From: Bacteroidales bacterium
GTDB taxonomy: Bacteria; Bacteroidota; Bacteroidia; Bacteroidales; UBA932
Assembly: GCA_017476575.1 (NCBI GenBank)
Contig: JAFUZO010000008.1
Location: forward strand, 34,260-98,259
Direction: 5' to 3'
DNA length: 64,000 nt
The notes under the pieces were generated by a model. The model saw only the letters and a program-made list of their open reading frames with translations, had not been told where the DNA came from and ran no database searches. The position numbers were made by a program, and so were the translations under genes. Shown here piece by piece: positions 1 through 9,805 of the stretch (positions are counted from its first letter, which is position 1; each line of letters opens with the position of its first letter).

Positions 1-1850
1 GCCACGAGTTGCGTCTCGACATAGCCGACCTGCACATAGCCCGGCCGGGCATAGGCTCCGGAACCGGTCAGGCCGAGGGAGGAGCCCCAGGCCTCGATGC
101 CTGCGCCGCAATAGTTCGACATGCCGGCGATACGGTCGCCGAGCCGGTAGTCGAGCCCGCCGTCCAGGGCGTCGAAGGCCTCGAAGTACACGGCGTCGGC
201 CGGGCGGGCTGTCGTCTCCGCGAGGAAGGGCGTCAAGGCGATGCCGCAACTCAGGCGGGCGTCGGAGGTCAGGCCGGTGCCGGTGTTCCCGTTGACGAGG
301 GTCGCACCCTTCGGCGTGAGTTTGAGGTAGAAGGTGGAACCGGCCTCGATGCGCGCCGCCGGGGCGATGTCGAAGGTGTAGTAGAACCATCCTCCGTTGG
401 CATTCTGGATGATGTAGGTCCCTACCTCGTTCCAGGTGGTCTTGTCGGTCGACCAGAGGACGGTCCATTCGCGGATGCAGCCGCCCGTCCCGTTCATCGC
501 GAAGGAGACATGGAACCGGTCGGGAAGGTCCATGAGGAGGGGCACGGTGAGCAGGTAGTACGTCTCGCCCTCGTAGGTCCGGTTCTCCACGGCCATGGAT
601 TCGGCGTTGACGAACGACTTGGCCGGGATGTTGTCGTGGCCGCCCTGGTCGGCCCAATGGGTCAGCCGGATATGGCCGGAACTGGCGCCGTAGGCCCGCA
701 CGTCGAGGCGGACGCCGGTGCGCTCGTCCTTGTCCACGGCCGAGAAGCCTTCGCCGAAGTGGGTGGTGGAGTTCCATGCCCCGTCGGTGACGGTGACATA
801 CTTCGTGTCCTTGTTGGTCTGGGTCTGGGCATACAGGGAGAAGACATAGGGCAGTTGCCGGATGCCCGGCAGGAAGCCCAGCCGGGTGGTGCCGAGTTGG
901 ATGTCGGTCTCCTTGGCCGGACGGAAGGCCGGGATGGCGGCACCCGCCCCGGCGACTCCGTAGACGGAGCCGCTGCCCTCCGGCACGGCATCGCCCCCGA
1001 ACGAGGCGTCCTCGTCGACACAGAGGCGGAACTGCCGTCCCAGGATATCCTCCATCAGCGGGGCGTCGGAGAAGGCGCATCCGATGGACGCCTCCTCGAC
1101 CTGGACGTTCCGCACGCGGAGGTACATGGACTCATACTGCCCGCCCTGGAGTTGGTCGATGTCCACGGTGAGGGCCGGGATGTTCATCGGGGTCATCTCG
1201 GTCTGGACGACCCCTACGGCCTCCGGCACGTGCAGGGTCAGGATGCCGTCGTCCGTCCGCACGAGCGAGGCCCCCTGGAGCGGGACCTCCACCTCCACGC
1301 CCTGGTTGAAATCCAGCCGGGAAGGCGCCGCGACGGTGATGCCGCAGCCCGCTTCGGTGAAGGCGTCCTGGATGGCGATGGCGCCCTGGAGGTAGTTGTT
1401 GTCGATGGAACTCGTCACGACGAACCCCTTGACAGAGACATTCCCGTCGAGGGTGGCGCCTTCGAGGGCCCGCAATTCGCGGACGGAGACATAGCCCTCC
1501 GTCGCGCCGGCCTCCTGGACGATGTCGAGGACCCGGGAAAGGGTGTGGTCATGCTTGGCGGTGACCGTCACCGTACCGCTCCGGCGCTCCGTGCCCCCGT
1601 TCGGGGCGAGGGTGAGGGTGATGTCGGTGGAACCGACCGCCTCGGAGGTGGAAAGGGCGATCCAGGAGAAGTCGCTGACCTCGGCGTCCCAGGACGTGTT
1701 TGAGGCGACTTCGACGATGTATTCCGCCCCGAAGGACGGGGAGACGATGCGGTCCGCACTCAGGGCCAGCACCTGCATGGGCAGGTCGGGCTCGTGGCTG
1801 CACGCGGCGAGGGCGAGGGCCGCGGCCAGGACAAGGATGGGCTTTCTCAT
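1..1850 (-). CDS. BACON-DUF5689 multidomain lipoprotein, 3'-truncated by window edge
   Basis: Partial gene: it starts at 1850 and runs off the left edge after about 616 codons. The N-terminus is a lipoprotein signal (MRKPILVLAAALALAACSHE, Cys at 17). A BACON-like domain follows at about residues 25-110, with the typical NTSW and SWI aromatic positions. A DUF5689-type domain starts near residue 112 (EGYVSVRELRAL), and a long beta-rich remainder carries no motif I can name. The start overlaps the stop of the upstream EEP gene by 4 nt (ATGA), so the two are translationally coupled. BACON and DUF5689 proteins are common surface lipoproteins of Sus-like loci and are thought to bind glycans or hold enzymes at the surface; no catalytic role is visible. 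Function is inferred from domain type and position. Confidence 0.75.
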   Translation of the reverse strand, partial: MRKPILVLAAALALAACSHEPDLPMQVLALSADRIVSPSFGAEYIVEVASNTSWDAEVSDFSWIALSTSEAVGSTDITLTLAPNGGTERRSGTVTVTAKHDHTLSRVLDIVQEAGATEGYVSVRELRALEGATLDGNVSVKGFVVTSSIDNNYLQGAIAIQDAFTEAGCGITVAAPSRLDFNQGVEVEVPLQGASLVRTDDGILTLHVPEAVGVVQTEMTPMNIPALTVDIDQLQGGQYESMYLRVRNVQVEEASIGCAFSDAPLMEDILGRQFRLCVDEDASFGGDAVPEGSGSVYGVAGAGAAIPAFRPAKETDIQLGTTRLGFLPGIRQLPYVFSLYAQTQTNKDTKYVTVTDGAWNSTTHFGEGFSAVDKDERTGVRLDVRAYGASSGHIRLTHWADQGGHDNIPAKSFVNAESMAVENRTYEGETYYLLTVPLLMDLPDRFHVSFAMNGTGGCIREWTVLWSTDKTTWNEVGTYIIQNANGGWFYYTFDIAPAARIEAGSTFYLKLTPKGATLVNGNTGTGLTSDARLSCGIALTPFLAETTARPADAVYFEAFDALDGGLDYRLGDRIAGMSNYCGAGIEAWGSSLGLTGSGAYARPGYVQVGYVETQLV

Positions 1851-2719
1851 TTTCCGAAGGGTTTGAGGTCCACGATGACCGGATAGTGGTCGGACAGGAA
1901 GTTGAAGTTCACGCCCTCGTAGGCGGGGATGGCGGTCCCGGCCACCTCGACGGTGGCCCCGTTGCCCTTCCACAGGAGGACATAGTCGATGCGCCGCGGG
2001 TTGGACGTGTTGAAGTAGGTGCCGGTGTTGACGCCGAGGGAGGTCCAGGAGGCGGTGAGCGCCTGGCCCATCGCCGTGGTGAGGACGTATTCGTTGAGGT
2101 CGCCGGCGAGGAAGACGGGCTTCGGCAACCCGGTGTAGTGCGCGGCGGCATACTCCGTGACCAGCCGGATGTCCTCGGTGCGGTTCTCGTCGGACTTGTG
2201 GCAGAAGTGCGTGGCGATGAATACGAAGTCCTCGAACTCCGTGATGAGCGCCTGGCGGGGTTCCTCGCCCGGGAGGGCGATGTGGTCCTGCCGGACGACC
2301 TTCAGGGCGCTGTTGTACAGGATGCCGATGCCGTACTTGCCCTTGGCGTAGGTCACGGTCGTGCAGTAGGTATAGGACATCTGGGCGCGGGTGGCCAGTT
2401 CGCCGAGTTGGAAATACGCGTGGCGCGTCGTGCAACTGTCGAGTTCCTGGATGGCGACCACGTCGGGCGACATCATCCGGAAGGCCTTCCCGAGGCCGTC
2501 ATAGTCGGCGTTCACGTTGTCGTTCGGCGGGGTGCAGCGGTGGACGTTGTAGGTCGCGAGCCGGACCGTGCCCGGCACCCGGCCGTACCCGTCCGCATAG
2601 ATGTCGGTCCCCGGGTCGTCGAAATGGTCGCCGAAGTCGAAGTCGGAGTTGTCTCCCTTGGAGGCGCAGGCCGCGACGCTCACGGCGGCCAGTACGAGGA
2701 TAAGGCTGTATCTTGTCAT
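1847..2719 (-). CDS. Endonuclease/exonuclease/phosphatase (EEP) family lipoprotein
   Basis: 290 residues with a lipoprotein signal (Cys 18 in VSVAACAS). The EEP metal-dependent phosphoesterase fold is supported by ordered motifs: ATYNVH (Asn 58), IQELD (Glu 92), ATHFCH (His 171), GDLNE (Asp 207, Asn 209), RIDYVLL, and C-terminal SDHYP (Asp 277, His 278). All expected catalytic and metal-ligand positions are present. The family includes DNases, sphingomyelinases and inositol-phosphate phosphatases, so the fold gives phosphoester hydrolysis but not the substrate. The gene follows susD after an 11-nt gap and overlaps the downstream lipoprotein gene by 4 nt, so it belongs to the Sus-like operon. 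The product is probably anchored at the outer membrane or cell surface. Confidence 0.85.
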   Translation of the reverse strand: MTRYSLILVLAAVSVAACASKGDNSDFDFGDHFDDPGTDIYADGYGRVPGTVRLATYNVHRCTPPNDNVNADYDGLGKAFRMMSPDVVAIQELDSCTTRHAYFQLGELATRAQMSYTYCTTVTYAKGKYGIGILYNSALKVVRQDHIALPGEEPRQALITEFEDFVFIATHFCHKSDENRTEDIRLVTEYAAAHYTGLPKPVFLAGDLNEYVLTTAMGQALTASWTSLGVNTGTYFNTSNPRRIDYVLLWKGNGATVEVAGTAIPAYEGVNFNFLSDHYPVIVDLKPFGK

Positions 2720-2730
2720 GGTTCAATCGT

Positions 2731-4476
2731 TTAGAAGTTGATGCCGTCCACCCAGCCGGGATTCTGTTTCACGGCGCCGTGGGTCAGGACGATGTCGTCG
2801 GTCGGGATGGGATAGAGGTAGTCGCGCTCCTCGTTCCAGTGCCGCTCGATGTCGTCGAAGCGGATGATGTGGCCGCGGTTGCCCTCCGAGAGGTTCATCT
2901 CCTTGAGGCTGTAGGCGACCACCCCGTCGTCGCCCGCGGGTGCGGTGCCGTCATAGATGGTGAGGTCGACGGTCCCGTTGCCGTCCAGGTCGTAGGACCC
3001 GGCCCCGTCGAACCACATGCCCTTGAAGGTGCGGTCGAAGCGGGCCCCCTCCTTCCAGCGCATGATGTCCCAGTAGCGGAAGCCCTCGCAGATGAGTTCC
3101 ACGGTGCGTTCCCGGCGGATTTCCAGGATGACGCCCCGGTGGGGGCCGGTCACGTTGCGGTAGCCCGTCACCGGGTCGAGGAGGTACGGGTCGGGGTCGG
3201 CGTCGGCCTGCTCCAGCGACAGGGCGGCGACCCCGGCCCGGGCGCGGAGCCGGTTGACGGTGGCGTCGAGGTCGCCCTGGGTCAGGGAACCGAGTTCGGC
3301 CTTCGCCTCGGCGAAGTTGAGGTAGGTCTCGGCGAGACGGAACAGGGGCAGGTCGCTGGTGGAGGTGTTGTAGGCGTCGTAGGCGGCGGCCCCGACATAC
3401 TTGACGATCTGGTAGCCCGTCATCGTGGCGGAGAGGTCCGGGGCGGCCGCCGCCGTGGAGCCGACGCGGTGGTAGCCCGGCGTCCGGATGGTCTGGGCGA
3501 GCCGTCCGTCACGGTCCTTGCTGGCCTCCACGAGCGACATCCGGTCGAAGCCGGGGCGGTCGGTGAACCGCGAGCCGTCCTTCATCAGGTACATGTCCAC
3601 GACGTCCTGCAGGAGGCCCGAGCGCCCCATGGACATGGAGGTGAAGTAGCCGTTCACGTCGTGCGTGAGTTTCAGCGAGGAGTTGTAGGCGCGGGCCAGG
3701 ATGACCTCGTCCGTGACGGCGTCCTGGGCGTTGAACAGGTCCAGGTACGGGGTGCTGCCGGTGGTGTAGAGGCTGTACGGGCCGCTCTGGATGAGTTCCT
3801 GGGCGGCGGCCGCGCATTCCTCCAGGCAGGGCTCCCAACCCTCGATGCCGTGGTATTTGCGGAAGGTGCCTTCGAACAGGAAGATGCGCGACTTGAGGGC
3901 CAGGGCCGTCCAGCGCGTCACCGTGTAGGCGGCCTTCTCGCGGGGCAGGTACTTGATGGCGAAGTCGATGTCCTCCAGCACGTGGTCCATCACCTCCTTC
4001 CGGTCGTCGCGCCCCTTGTAGAGTTCGTCGTCGGTGGCGGTGAGGGTATGGTCGAGCCAGGGGACGTCGCCGAAGCGCTTGACCTTCTCGAAGTAGAAAT
4101 AGGCCCGGAAGAAGCGGGAAAGGGCTTCGTACCGGCTCCGGACCTCCTCGTCGCTGCACTGCGAGGCATGTTCGAGGAAGAAGTTGATGTCGCGGAGCGC
4201 GTCGAAGTTCCAGTGGCTGTCGGTGGCGTTCGGGATGCGGAGGCCGGACACCTCGTTGTCCAGCACGTTCTTGATGATGATGTCGGCCGTCTCGCTGAAG
4301 ATGCTGCTCCCGCCGGGGAACAGGGTGTAGTAGTCGTTGGTGTACAGGCGGCATTCCTCTTCGGTGTGGAAGAAGGTTTCCGGGGAGAGGCGGTCCTTCG
4401 GGTCCCGCGTAAGCAGGTCGTCGCACGAGGCGGCGAGGAGGACGGTGCCGAGAAGGGGGATGAGATATGTTTTCAT
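2731..4476 (-). CDS. SusD-like surface glycan-binding lipoprotein (pair of SusC at 4478)
   Basis: 581 residues. I chose the start at 4476 because MKTYLIPLLGTVLLAASCDD gives a clean lipoprotein signal with Cys 18; a longer frame upstream lies inside susC and lacks a signal. Typical RagB/SusD features are the helical TPR-like core with FRAYFYFEKVKRFGDVPW, the RWTALALKSR segment, ETYLNFAEAKAE, and the C-terminal NPGW. SusD proteins cap the SusC barrel and capture the ligand at the cell surface. The susC stop and this start are 1 nt apart. The protein is similar by eye to the SusD proteins at 41656 and 60301 and less so to the one at 14581. Confidence 0.93.
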   Translation of the reverse strand: MKTYLIPLLGTVLLAASCDDLLTRDPKDRLSPETFFHTEEECRLYTNDYYTLFPGGSSIFSETADIIIKNVLDNEVSGLRIPNATDSHWNFDALRDINFFLEHASQCSDEEVRSRYEALSRFFRAYFYFEKVKRFGDVPWLDHTLTATDDELYKGRDDRKEVMDHVLEDIDFAIKYLPREKAAYTVTRWTALALKSRIFLFEGTFRKYHGIEGWEPCLEECAAAAQELIQSGPYSLYTTGSTPYLDLFNAQDAVTDEVILARAYNSSLKLTHDVNGYFTSMSMGRSGLLQDVVDMYLMKDGSRFTDRPGFDRMSLVEASKDRDGRLAQTIRTPGYHRVGSTAAAAPDLSATMTGYQIVKYVGAAAYDAYNTSTSDLPLFRLAETYLNFAEAKAELGSLTQGDLDATVNRLRARAGVAALSLEQADADPDPYLLDPVTGYRNVTGPHRGVILEIRRERTVELICEGFRYWDIMRWKEGARFDRTFKGMWFDGAGSYDLDGNGTVDLTIYDGTAPAGDDGVVAYSLKEMNLSEGNRGHIIRFDDIERHWNEERDYLYPIPTDDIVLTHGAVKQNPGWVDGINF

Positions 4477-4477
4477 G

Positions 4478-7400
4478 TCAGAATTCCAGGTTGAGTCCGA
4501 ACGAGAAGGTCTTGTACCAGGTGTAGGTGTTGCCGGCCTTGTTGGAGGCGACGGCGACCTGTTCCGGGTCGACGAAACGGCTGTGGATCGCGCTCCAGCA
4601 CCACAGGTTTTCACCGCTGAAATACAGACGGGCGGAGGAGAGCCCGGCCCGGCGTACCCACTTCTCGGGGAAGGACCAGCCGAAGGTGAGGTTCTTCAGG
4701 CGCAGGTAGGCGAGGTTCTGGAGGTAGCGGTCGTTGGTGTAGTAGAGGGAGCCGTTGCTGGAGTTGAGGGCGGCATAGCCACGGGCACGGGGAAAATAGG
4801 CATCGGGGTTGTCCTCACTCCAGACGTCGGCCATGAAGTCCCGCGGGACGAAGGTCGTGTAGGGGCGGGAATACGGGCCCCAGAAGCGCTGGTTGTCGTT
4901 GCCGGGATACCAGTCCATGTGGCCGATACCCTGGAAGAAAACCGCCAGGTCGAAGCCGTTCCAGTCGAAGCCGAAGTGGAAGCCGTAACTGTAGCGCGGC
5001 TGGGAATTGCCGATGATCTCGCGGTCGCCGTGGTCTTCGAGGGTGCCCTGCCCGAAGGTGACCTCCCCGTCGCCGTCCAGGTCGAGGTAGCGCATGTCGC
5101 CGCCCCGGACGCCCTTGCCGTATTCGCCCACGGAGGTGTAGTAGTTCTTGCAGACCTGCTCCATGTTCACCCGGGAGGCGTATTCGGCGGCCTCTTCGTC
5201 GTTGCGGAAGAGCCCGTCCACACGGAAGCCCCAGATCTCGCCGAGCCGCTTGCCTTCATAGGGCTCGCCGATGAGGCCGGAGGGGTTGTCGCAGCGGGTG
5301 TACCAGGCCGTGTAGTCGGCGAGGCTCGCGCCCACGTTGTAGTGGAACGGCCGCCCGGCCAGTTTGAAGGAGTCCTTCCACTCGAACTGCACCTCGTAGC
5401 CCCGGGTGCGCATGTCGTTGGCGTTGACCGTCGGCTCGGAGGCGCCGTACAGCGAGGGGAGTTTCTTGCCGGTGGTCAGGATGCCCTTGGTGTCGCGGAT
5501 ATAGAAGTCGGTGCTGAAGGTCAGCCGGTCCTGGAGGAAGCCGAGGTCGAGGCCGATGTCCTTCGACTCGATCTTCTCCCAGGTGCCGCTGGAGACCGGG
5601 GCGTCGACGACGGCGTGCCCGGCGAGGGTCTTCCCGTCGAAGGAATAACTCATGGTGCCCTTCGTGTTGACGGTCTGGTAGAAGTCGTAGTAGCCGATGT
5701 CCTGGTTGCCGAGCGAACCGTAGGAGGCCCGTACCTTGGCCTGGTTCCAGACCTCCTTCAGCGGCGCCCAGAAGGACTCCTCGCTGATGCGCCAGGCGGC
5801 GGAGGCGGAAGGGAAGGCGCCCCAGCGATGGCCGGCCGGGAAGCGGGAGGACCCGTCGTAGCGCCCGTCCAGTTCCAACAGGTAGCGGGACTTGTAGTCG
5901 TAGGTGAGGCGGTAGAAGAGGCCCATGATGGCGTATTCGGAGATGCCGCCGGTGAGGGCCTTGAGGTCGCCGCTCGCGAGGTTGAAGTCGGACAGGTCCT
6001 CCGACAGGAGGTCTTTCCGCTGCACCTTGAGGTCCTTGTAGTGGCGCGACTCGTAGTTGGCCCCGGCCGTCGCGGTGACATGGTGCGCCTCCTTCCAGGT
6101 CCGGTCGAAGAGGAACCAGGCGTTGGCCGTGTGGTTGTTCTGTTCGTAGACGACGTCGGACAGGTAGTCCTCGAAACTGGAGGCCGATTCCTGGAGGATT
6201 TCGCCCGGATACTGGGAATACTCGACCGTGGTCGACCGGTAGCCGTTCCGCAGGTAGCCGAACTTGTAGGAATAGTCGGCCTTGAACTGGAGGAAGTCGG
6301 TGATGCGCGCCTGGGCCTCGAAGGTGGAGGTGAGTTCGGTGGTGCGGTTGTTGCCGCCCGCCTTGCCCTTCTGGAGCATGGCGTTGTAGCCGTCCATCAG
6401 GTAGTGGGCGGAGGAGGCGGTCATCGACGTATGGGAGACGGCGGTCCCGTCCGGGTTGACCGGGACGAAGGAGGCCAGGGCATGGAGGGTCGGCTTGCGG
6501 AAGTTGTCGGTCTCCGAACTGTAGCCGTAGTAGTTGTAGCCGGAGTTGAAGAACTTGGTGTTGTTGGTAAGGGTCAGCCAGGGCTTGACCTTCACGCTGA
6601 CCTTGGCGCGCGTGTTGAACGAGGAGAAGCGGTCGGGCAGTTGCCGGTTGATGCCCTGCTGGGTGTAGAAGCGCCCGCTCACGAGGTAGGAGACGGTCTT
6701 GGAGCCGCCGCTGACGCTGACGTTGTAGTCCTGGGTCGGACGCGTCTCGTCGAACAGGTAGTTGTACCAGTCGAAGTTGGCGAGGTAGACATAGGACATC
6801 TTGCCGTTGCGCATCTCGGTCAGCACCCAGGGGCGCTCCGGGTTCTCGACCTTGTCGTTGCGCCGCTCCCAGAGCCGCTGGTAGTCGTATTCCGTGTAGT
6901 TGGTGTAGGGGACCCCCTGCGAGGTGGAGATGAACAGGTCGGCGATGCGGGCGGAATAGTAGCCGCGCGTCTCGAAGTCGGTGGACATCGTGTTGGCAGA
7001 CACGGAGAAGCGGGCGTCGGCGGTGACCCGGGCCGGGGTGTCGGCCTTGCCGCTCTTGGTGGTCACGAGGATGACGCCGAAGGCGCCCCGGGCCCCGTAG
7101 ATGGCCGCCGACGAGGCGTCCTTGAGGACGGAGATGGATTCGATGTCGTTGGAGTTGATGCGCTCCAGGTAGGTCTCTACCCCGTCCACGAGAATCAGCG
7201 GCGAACCGCCGTTCGGCGAGGTGTTGCCGCGGATGTTGTAACTGGAACCGGCACCCGGCTGGCCCGAGGTCTGGGTGATGTTGAGGTTCGGGATCACGCC
7301 CTGGAGGGCCTGGCCGACGGTGGCGACCGGACGGTTGCGGATTTCCTCGGCGCTGATGGCCGCGACCGCACCCGTGAGGTTGACCTTCTTCTGGGTGCCG

Positions 7401-8008
7401 TAGCCGACGACCACGGACTCGTCCAGGACCCGGTTGGATTCCTCCAGGACGATGTCGAAGCGGGACCGGTTGCCGATGGGAAGGGTCACGTCGTCGAAGC
7501 CCAGGAAGGAGGCCGTGAGGGTCTCGGTCCCCTCCAGGCGGACGGGAAGGTCCAGGGTGAAGGCACCGTCCAGGTCGGTGGTGGCCCCGTATTTCCGCCC
7601 GTTCACGGTGACGATGGCGGAGGCGCCGGGCAGCGGTTCGCCGGCGGCGTCCTTGATGGAGCCCGACAGGCGGACCGGCTCCTGCGGGGTGCGTTGCTGC
7701 CGCACCGGGACCGGTTTCCGGGTGAGGATGACCTTCTTGTTGTCGAAGCGGAAGGTGAAGTCCGGAAGCATCTTCTCGAGGACTTCCTGGACCGGCGTGT
7801 CCTCTGCCTGGACCGTGACCGTGCGGCCGTCGTCCAGGTCGGCGTTGTTGTAGAAGAAGGCCAGGCGGGTCTGCCGTTCGATGCCTTTGAGCACTTCGGC
7901 GACCGGGGCTTCCTTCACCTTCACGGTGACCTTCTGCTGCTGGGCGGAGAGCGGGAGGCCGGCCGCCACGAGGAGAAGGGTCAGGGAGAAGCGTTGGATA
8001 CGATTCAT
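4478..8008 (-). CDS. SusC/RagA-type TonB-dependent transporter with STN signalling domain
   Basis: 1176 residues. Order: signal peptide (1-22), STN domain (about 25-97), carboxypeptidase-regulatory-like beta-sandwich (about 112-190), TonB-box/plug start DESVVVGYGTQKKVNLTGAV (about 196-215), plug with LILVDGVE and SISVLKDASSAAIYGARG, then a long beta-barrel ending in Phe. The STN domain in this class contacts a FecR anti-sigma factor, which matches the fecR and ECF sigma genes directly upstream. It should import ligand captured by the adjacent SusD in a TonB-driven way. The barrel resembles the transporters at 38158 and 57059 (for example DFETRGY, RPWVLTE, FWGPY segments), so it is one subfamily present three times in the window. 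Confidence 0.95.
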   Translation of the reverse strand: MNRIQRFSLTLLLVAAGLPLSAQQQKVTVKVKEAPVAEVLKGIERQTRLAFFYNNADLDDGRTVTVQAEDTPVQEVLEKMLPDFTFRFDNKKVILTRKPVPVRQQRTPQEPVRLSGSIKDAAGEPLPGASAIVTVNGRKYGATTDLDGAFTLDLPVRLEGTETLTASFLGFDDVTLPIGNRSRFDIVLEESNRVLDESVVVGYGTQKKVNLTGAVAAISAEEIRNRPVATVGQALQGVIPNLNITQTSGQPGAGSSYNIRGNTSPNGGSPLILVDGVETYLERINSNDIESISVLKDASSAAIYGARGAFGVILVTTKSGKADTPARVTADARFSVSANTMSTDFETRGYYSARIADLFISTSQGVPYTNYTEYDYQRLWERRNDKVENPERPWVLTEMRNGKMSYVYLANFDWYNYLFDETRPTQDYNVSVSGGSKTVSYLVSGRFYTQQGINRQLPDRFSSFNTRAKVSVKVKPWLTLTNNTKFFNSGYNYYGYSSETDNFRKPTLHALASFVPVNPDGTAVSHTSMTASSAHYLMDGYNAMLQKGKAGGNNRTTELTSTFEAQARITDFLQFKADYSYKFGYLRNGYRSTTVEYSQYPGEILQESASSFEDYLSDVVYEQNNHTANAWFLFDRTWKEAHHVTATAGANYESRHYKDLKVQRKDLLSEDLSDFNLASGDLKALTGGISEYAIMGLFYRLTYDYKSRYLLELDGRYDGSSRFPAGHRWGAFPSASAAWRISEESFWAPLKEVWNQAKVRASYGSLGNQDIGYYDFYQTVNTKGTMSYSFDGKTLAGHAVVDAPVSSGTWEKIESKDIGLDLGFLQDRLTFSTDFYIRDTKGILTTGKKLPSLYGASEPTVNANDMRTRGYEVQFEWKDSFKLAGRPFHYNVGASLADYTAWYTRCDNPSGLIGEPYEGKRLGEIWGFRVDGLFRNDEEAAEYASRVNMEQVCKNYYTSVGEYGKGVRGGDMRYLDLDGDGEVTFGQGTLEDHGDREIIGNSQPRYSYGFHFGFDWNGFDLAVFFQGIGHMDWYPGNDNQRFWGPYSRPYTTFVPRDFMADVWSEDNPDAYFPRARGYAALNSSNGSLYYTNDRYLQNLAYLRLKNLTFGWSFPEKWVRRAGLSSARLYFSGENLWCWSAIHSRFVDPEQVAVASNKAGNTYTWYKTFSFGLNLEF

Positions 8009-8065
8009 AGAAGCAGTGGTTTTCCTAAAAGACGGCCCCCTCCGGCCCTACACACAAGGAACCGG

Positions 8066-9028
8066 TCAGCGGGAGAGCAGGATGCTGTCGTCGGTCCAGG
8101 TGTACTGGAGGCCGGTCAGGGCGGAGATGGCGTCGAGGATTTCCTCCACCGGTTCCTGGCGGATGGTCATGGACAGGCGCGTGTCCCGCAGGAAGTCGGT
8201 GTCGGTGCACCGGAAGGAGAGGTTGTACCAGTGCGAGAGGTTTTCGAGGATGTCGCCGAGGGAGGTGTTGCCGAACTCCAGTTGCGGGCGGATCCATGCG
8301 GTGTGGTTCGCGACCGGGACGACGGACTTGGACCAGCGGAGGGTGTTGTCGTCGAAGGCGATGCACTGTCCCGGCTCCAGCCAGACCTCGGGGAAGTCGC
8401 GGCCCTTGACGCGGATGGACCCTTCCTCCAGGTAGGCGGAGACGTGCTTGCCGGCGTAGGCGGAGACGGTGAAGCGGGTGCCCAGGACGGTGATGTCCAT
8501 GTCGCTCGTCCGCACGATGAACGGATGCGCGGGGTCCTTGGCGACATCGAAGTAGCCTTCGCCGTCGATGGTGACGCTCCGGGTGCGGCCGTCGAGGCGG
8601 CCCGTGTAGGTGAGGCGGCTGTCGGCGTTGAGCCAGACGGTGGAGCCGTCAGGCAGTTCGAAGCGGCTTTTCGCCTCTTCGGAGGACGCAAGTGTCGTCA
8701 CCTGCCGCGGCCGGAAGAGGAAAGGAACAAGCGCGACGAGTGCAAGGCACGCGGCGGCAACGATTCCCGGCAGCAGGAAGGATTTCCGGTAATATGTTCC
8801 GGCCGAAGCCTTTTCCAGGGCCTTGGCCCGTTTGAAGACATCTGAGGCGGCGGGGAGGTCCGCATCTGTGTCGGAAGGCATTTCTTCCCAGACATCGCGA
8901 AGGGCCTGTTCCTTCTTCTGCGCGTCTGTGGGATCTGTCATCCAGCGGGAGAAAGCATCCCGAACCTCGGGGTCCATCTCGTTCCGGACGAACAGTCCGA
9001 CAATTTCCTTTTCAGTCTCCATGGTCAT
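8066..9028 (-). CDS. FecR-family anti-sigma factor
   Basis: 320 residues. A cytoplasmic N-terminal anti-sigma region is followed by one membrane segment near residues 85-105 (LLPGIVAAACLALVALVPFL) and a periplasmic FecR domain with LPDGSTVWLNADSRLTY, EGYFDVAKD and VLGTRFTVSAY. The DUF4974-type C-terminus (EFGNTSLGDILENLSHWY) resembles an STN fold. Start 9028 (MTMETEK) lies 11 nt after the sigma gene; a second Met at 9022 is equally possible, and a further upstream frame lies inside the sigma gene. The protein should hold the neighbouring ECF sigma factor until the STN domain of SusC (4478-8008) signals ligand. Confidence 0.9.
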   Translation of the reverse strand: MTMETEKEIVGLFVRNEMDPEVRDAFSRWMTDPTDAQKKEQALRDVWEEMPSDTDADLPAASDVFKRAKALEKASAGTYYRKSFLLPGIVAAACLALVALVPFLFRPRQVTTLASSEEAKSRFELPDGSTVWLNADSRLTYTGRLDGRTRSVTIDGEGYFDVAKDPAHPFIVRTSDMDITVLGTRFTVSAYAGKHVSAYLEEGSIRVKGRDFPEVWLEPGQCIAFDDNTLRWSKSVVPVANHTAWIRPQLEFGNTSLGDILENLSHWYNLSFRCTDTDFLRDTRLSMTIRQEPVEEILDAISALTGLQYTWTDDSILLSR

Positions 9029-9039
9029 GCAGATATATT

Positions 9040-9633
9040 TTAAGACGGGAGTGTCGCCATCAACGCACAGAGGAAGGCGGCGAAGCACGTCATGTTGTGG
9101 GATATGGCCTTCCGGATGTCCCGCATGGCATTGGACAGGTGGTTCTCGACCGTACGGATGCTGATGCCGTACTGCTTGGCGATTTCCGCGTTCGGGACGC
9201 CCTTGTACCGGCTCAGCGTGAAGATGGTGCGGCGCTGCTCCGGCATCCGGGAAACCGTCTCCGCGATGAGGTCCCGCAGGTCGTCCGCCTCCACCTTCTG
9301 GTTCACCAGTTCGGCGAACTCCTCCTGGGTGAGGGCCATGCGGGCGGCATACCGGCGCCGGACCGCCTCCGACTCGAAGTGGTCGAAGACGGCGTTCTTG
9401 AGCATCCGGAAGAGGTACGCGTTGAACGAGTCCACCTTGGAGACGGTGTCCCGCTTGAGGTAGACCTTGATGAAGGCGTCCTGCACGAGGTCCTTGGCGG
9501 TGTCCTCGTCCTTGACGAGCGAGAACACGAAATTGTAACTCTTGCCCGCATACATGTTGTAGATGAGGGCAAAGGCGTTGGGGTCTCCGCGGCGGAGGGC
9601 TGTGAGGATCTGTTGTTCGTCGACGGTTTCCAT
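9040..9633 (-). CDS. ECF RNA polymerase sigma factor (Bacteroidota FecI-like)
   Basis: 197 residues. Sigma region 2 is at about 22-85 (FSLVKDEDTAKDLVQDAFIKVYLK) and region 4 at about 125-175, with a helix-turn-helix NAEIAKQYGISIRTVENHLS. It should direct RNA polymerase to the Sus-like operon below it when released by the FecR protein. The C-terminus carries a hydrophobic stretch (CFAAFLCALMATLPS) that is not part of either sigma domain. The gene is divergent from a second ECF sigma gene at 9819 across a 185-nt spacer, and an exact -7 type box lies just upstream of the start. Confidence 0.92.
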   Translation of the reverse strand: METVDEQQILTALRRGDPNAFALIYNMYAGKSYNFVFSLVKDEDTAKDLVQDAFIKVYLKRDTVSKVDSFNAYLFRMLKNAVFDHFESEAVRRRYAARMALTQEEFAELVNQKVEADDLRDLIAETVSRMPEQRRTIFTLSRYKGVPNAEIAKQYGISIRTVENHLSNAMRDIRKAISHNMTCFAAFLCALMATLPS

Positions 9634-9641
9634 GTCGGCGG

Positions 9642-9649
9642 CAAAAATA
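9642..9649 (-). promoter_or_regulatory. Candidate Bacteroidota -7 box for ECF sigma gene
   Basis: On the minus strand the bases read TATTTTTG, an exact match to TAnnTTTG, 8 nt before the sigma start codon at 9633. No good TTG is seen 19-21 nt upstream; only a T-rich run is there. A transcript from this box would have almost no 5' untranslated region. Confidence 0.5.
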
Positions 9650-9805
9650 GCAGGAAAAAACGAAAGAAAAAAGTGTTTTCCGCCTGTGCGTGAAGGCCGC
9701 CCCGCCCGTCTATGCGCCCGCCGTTTGTCGGAAAAATCTTGGGGGTGGTCGCAGGAAAATGCGTCTTTATAGATATAGACACTGGACCGATAACCGGAAA
9801 TTCGC

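Noticed and set aside
4337..8845. A 1502-codon open frame on the plus strand
   Set aside because: It lies opposite a SusC gene with full domain order, has low-complexity Val/Gly/Glu-rich translation and no family motif; it is a product of high GC content.
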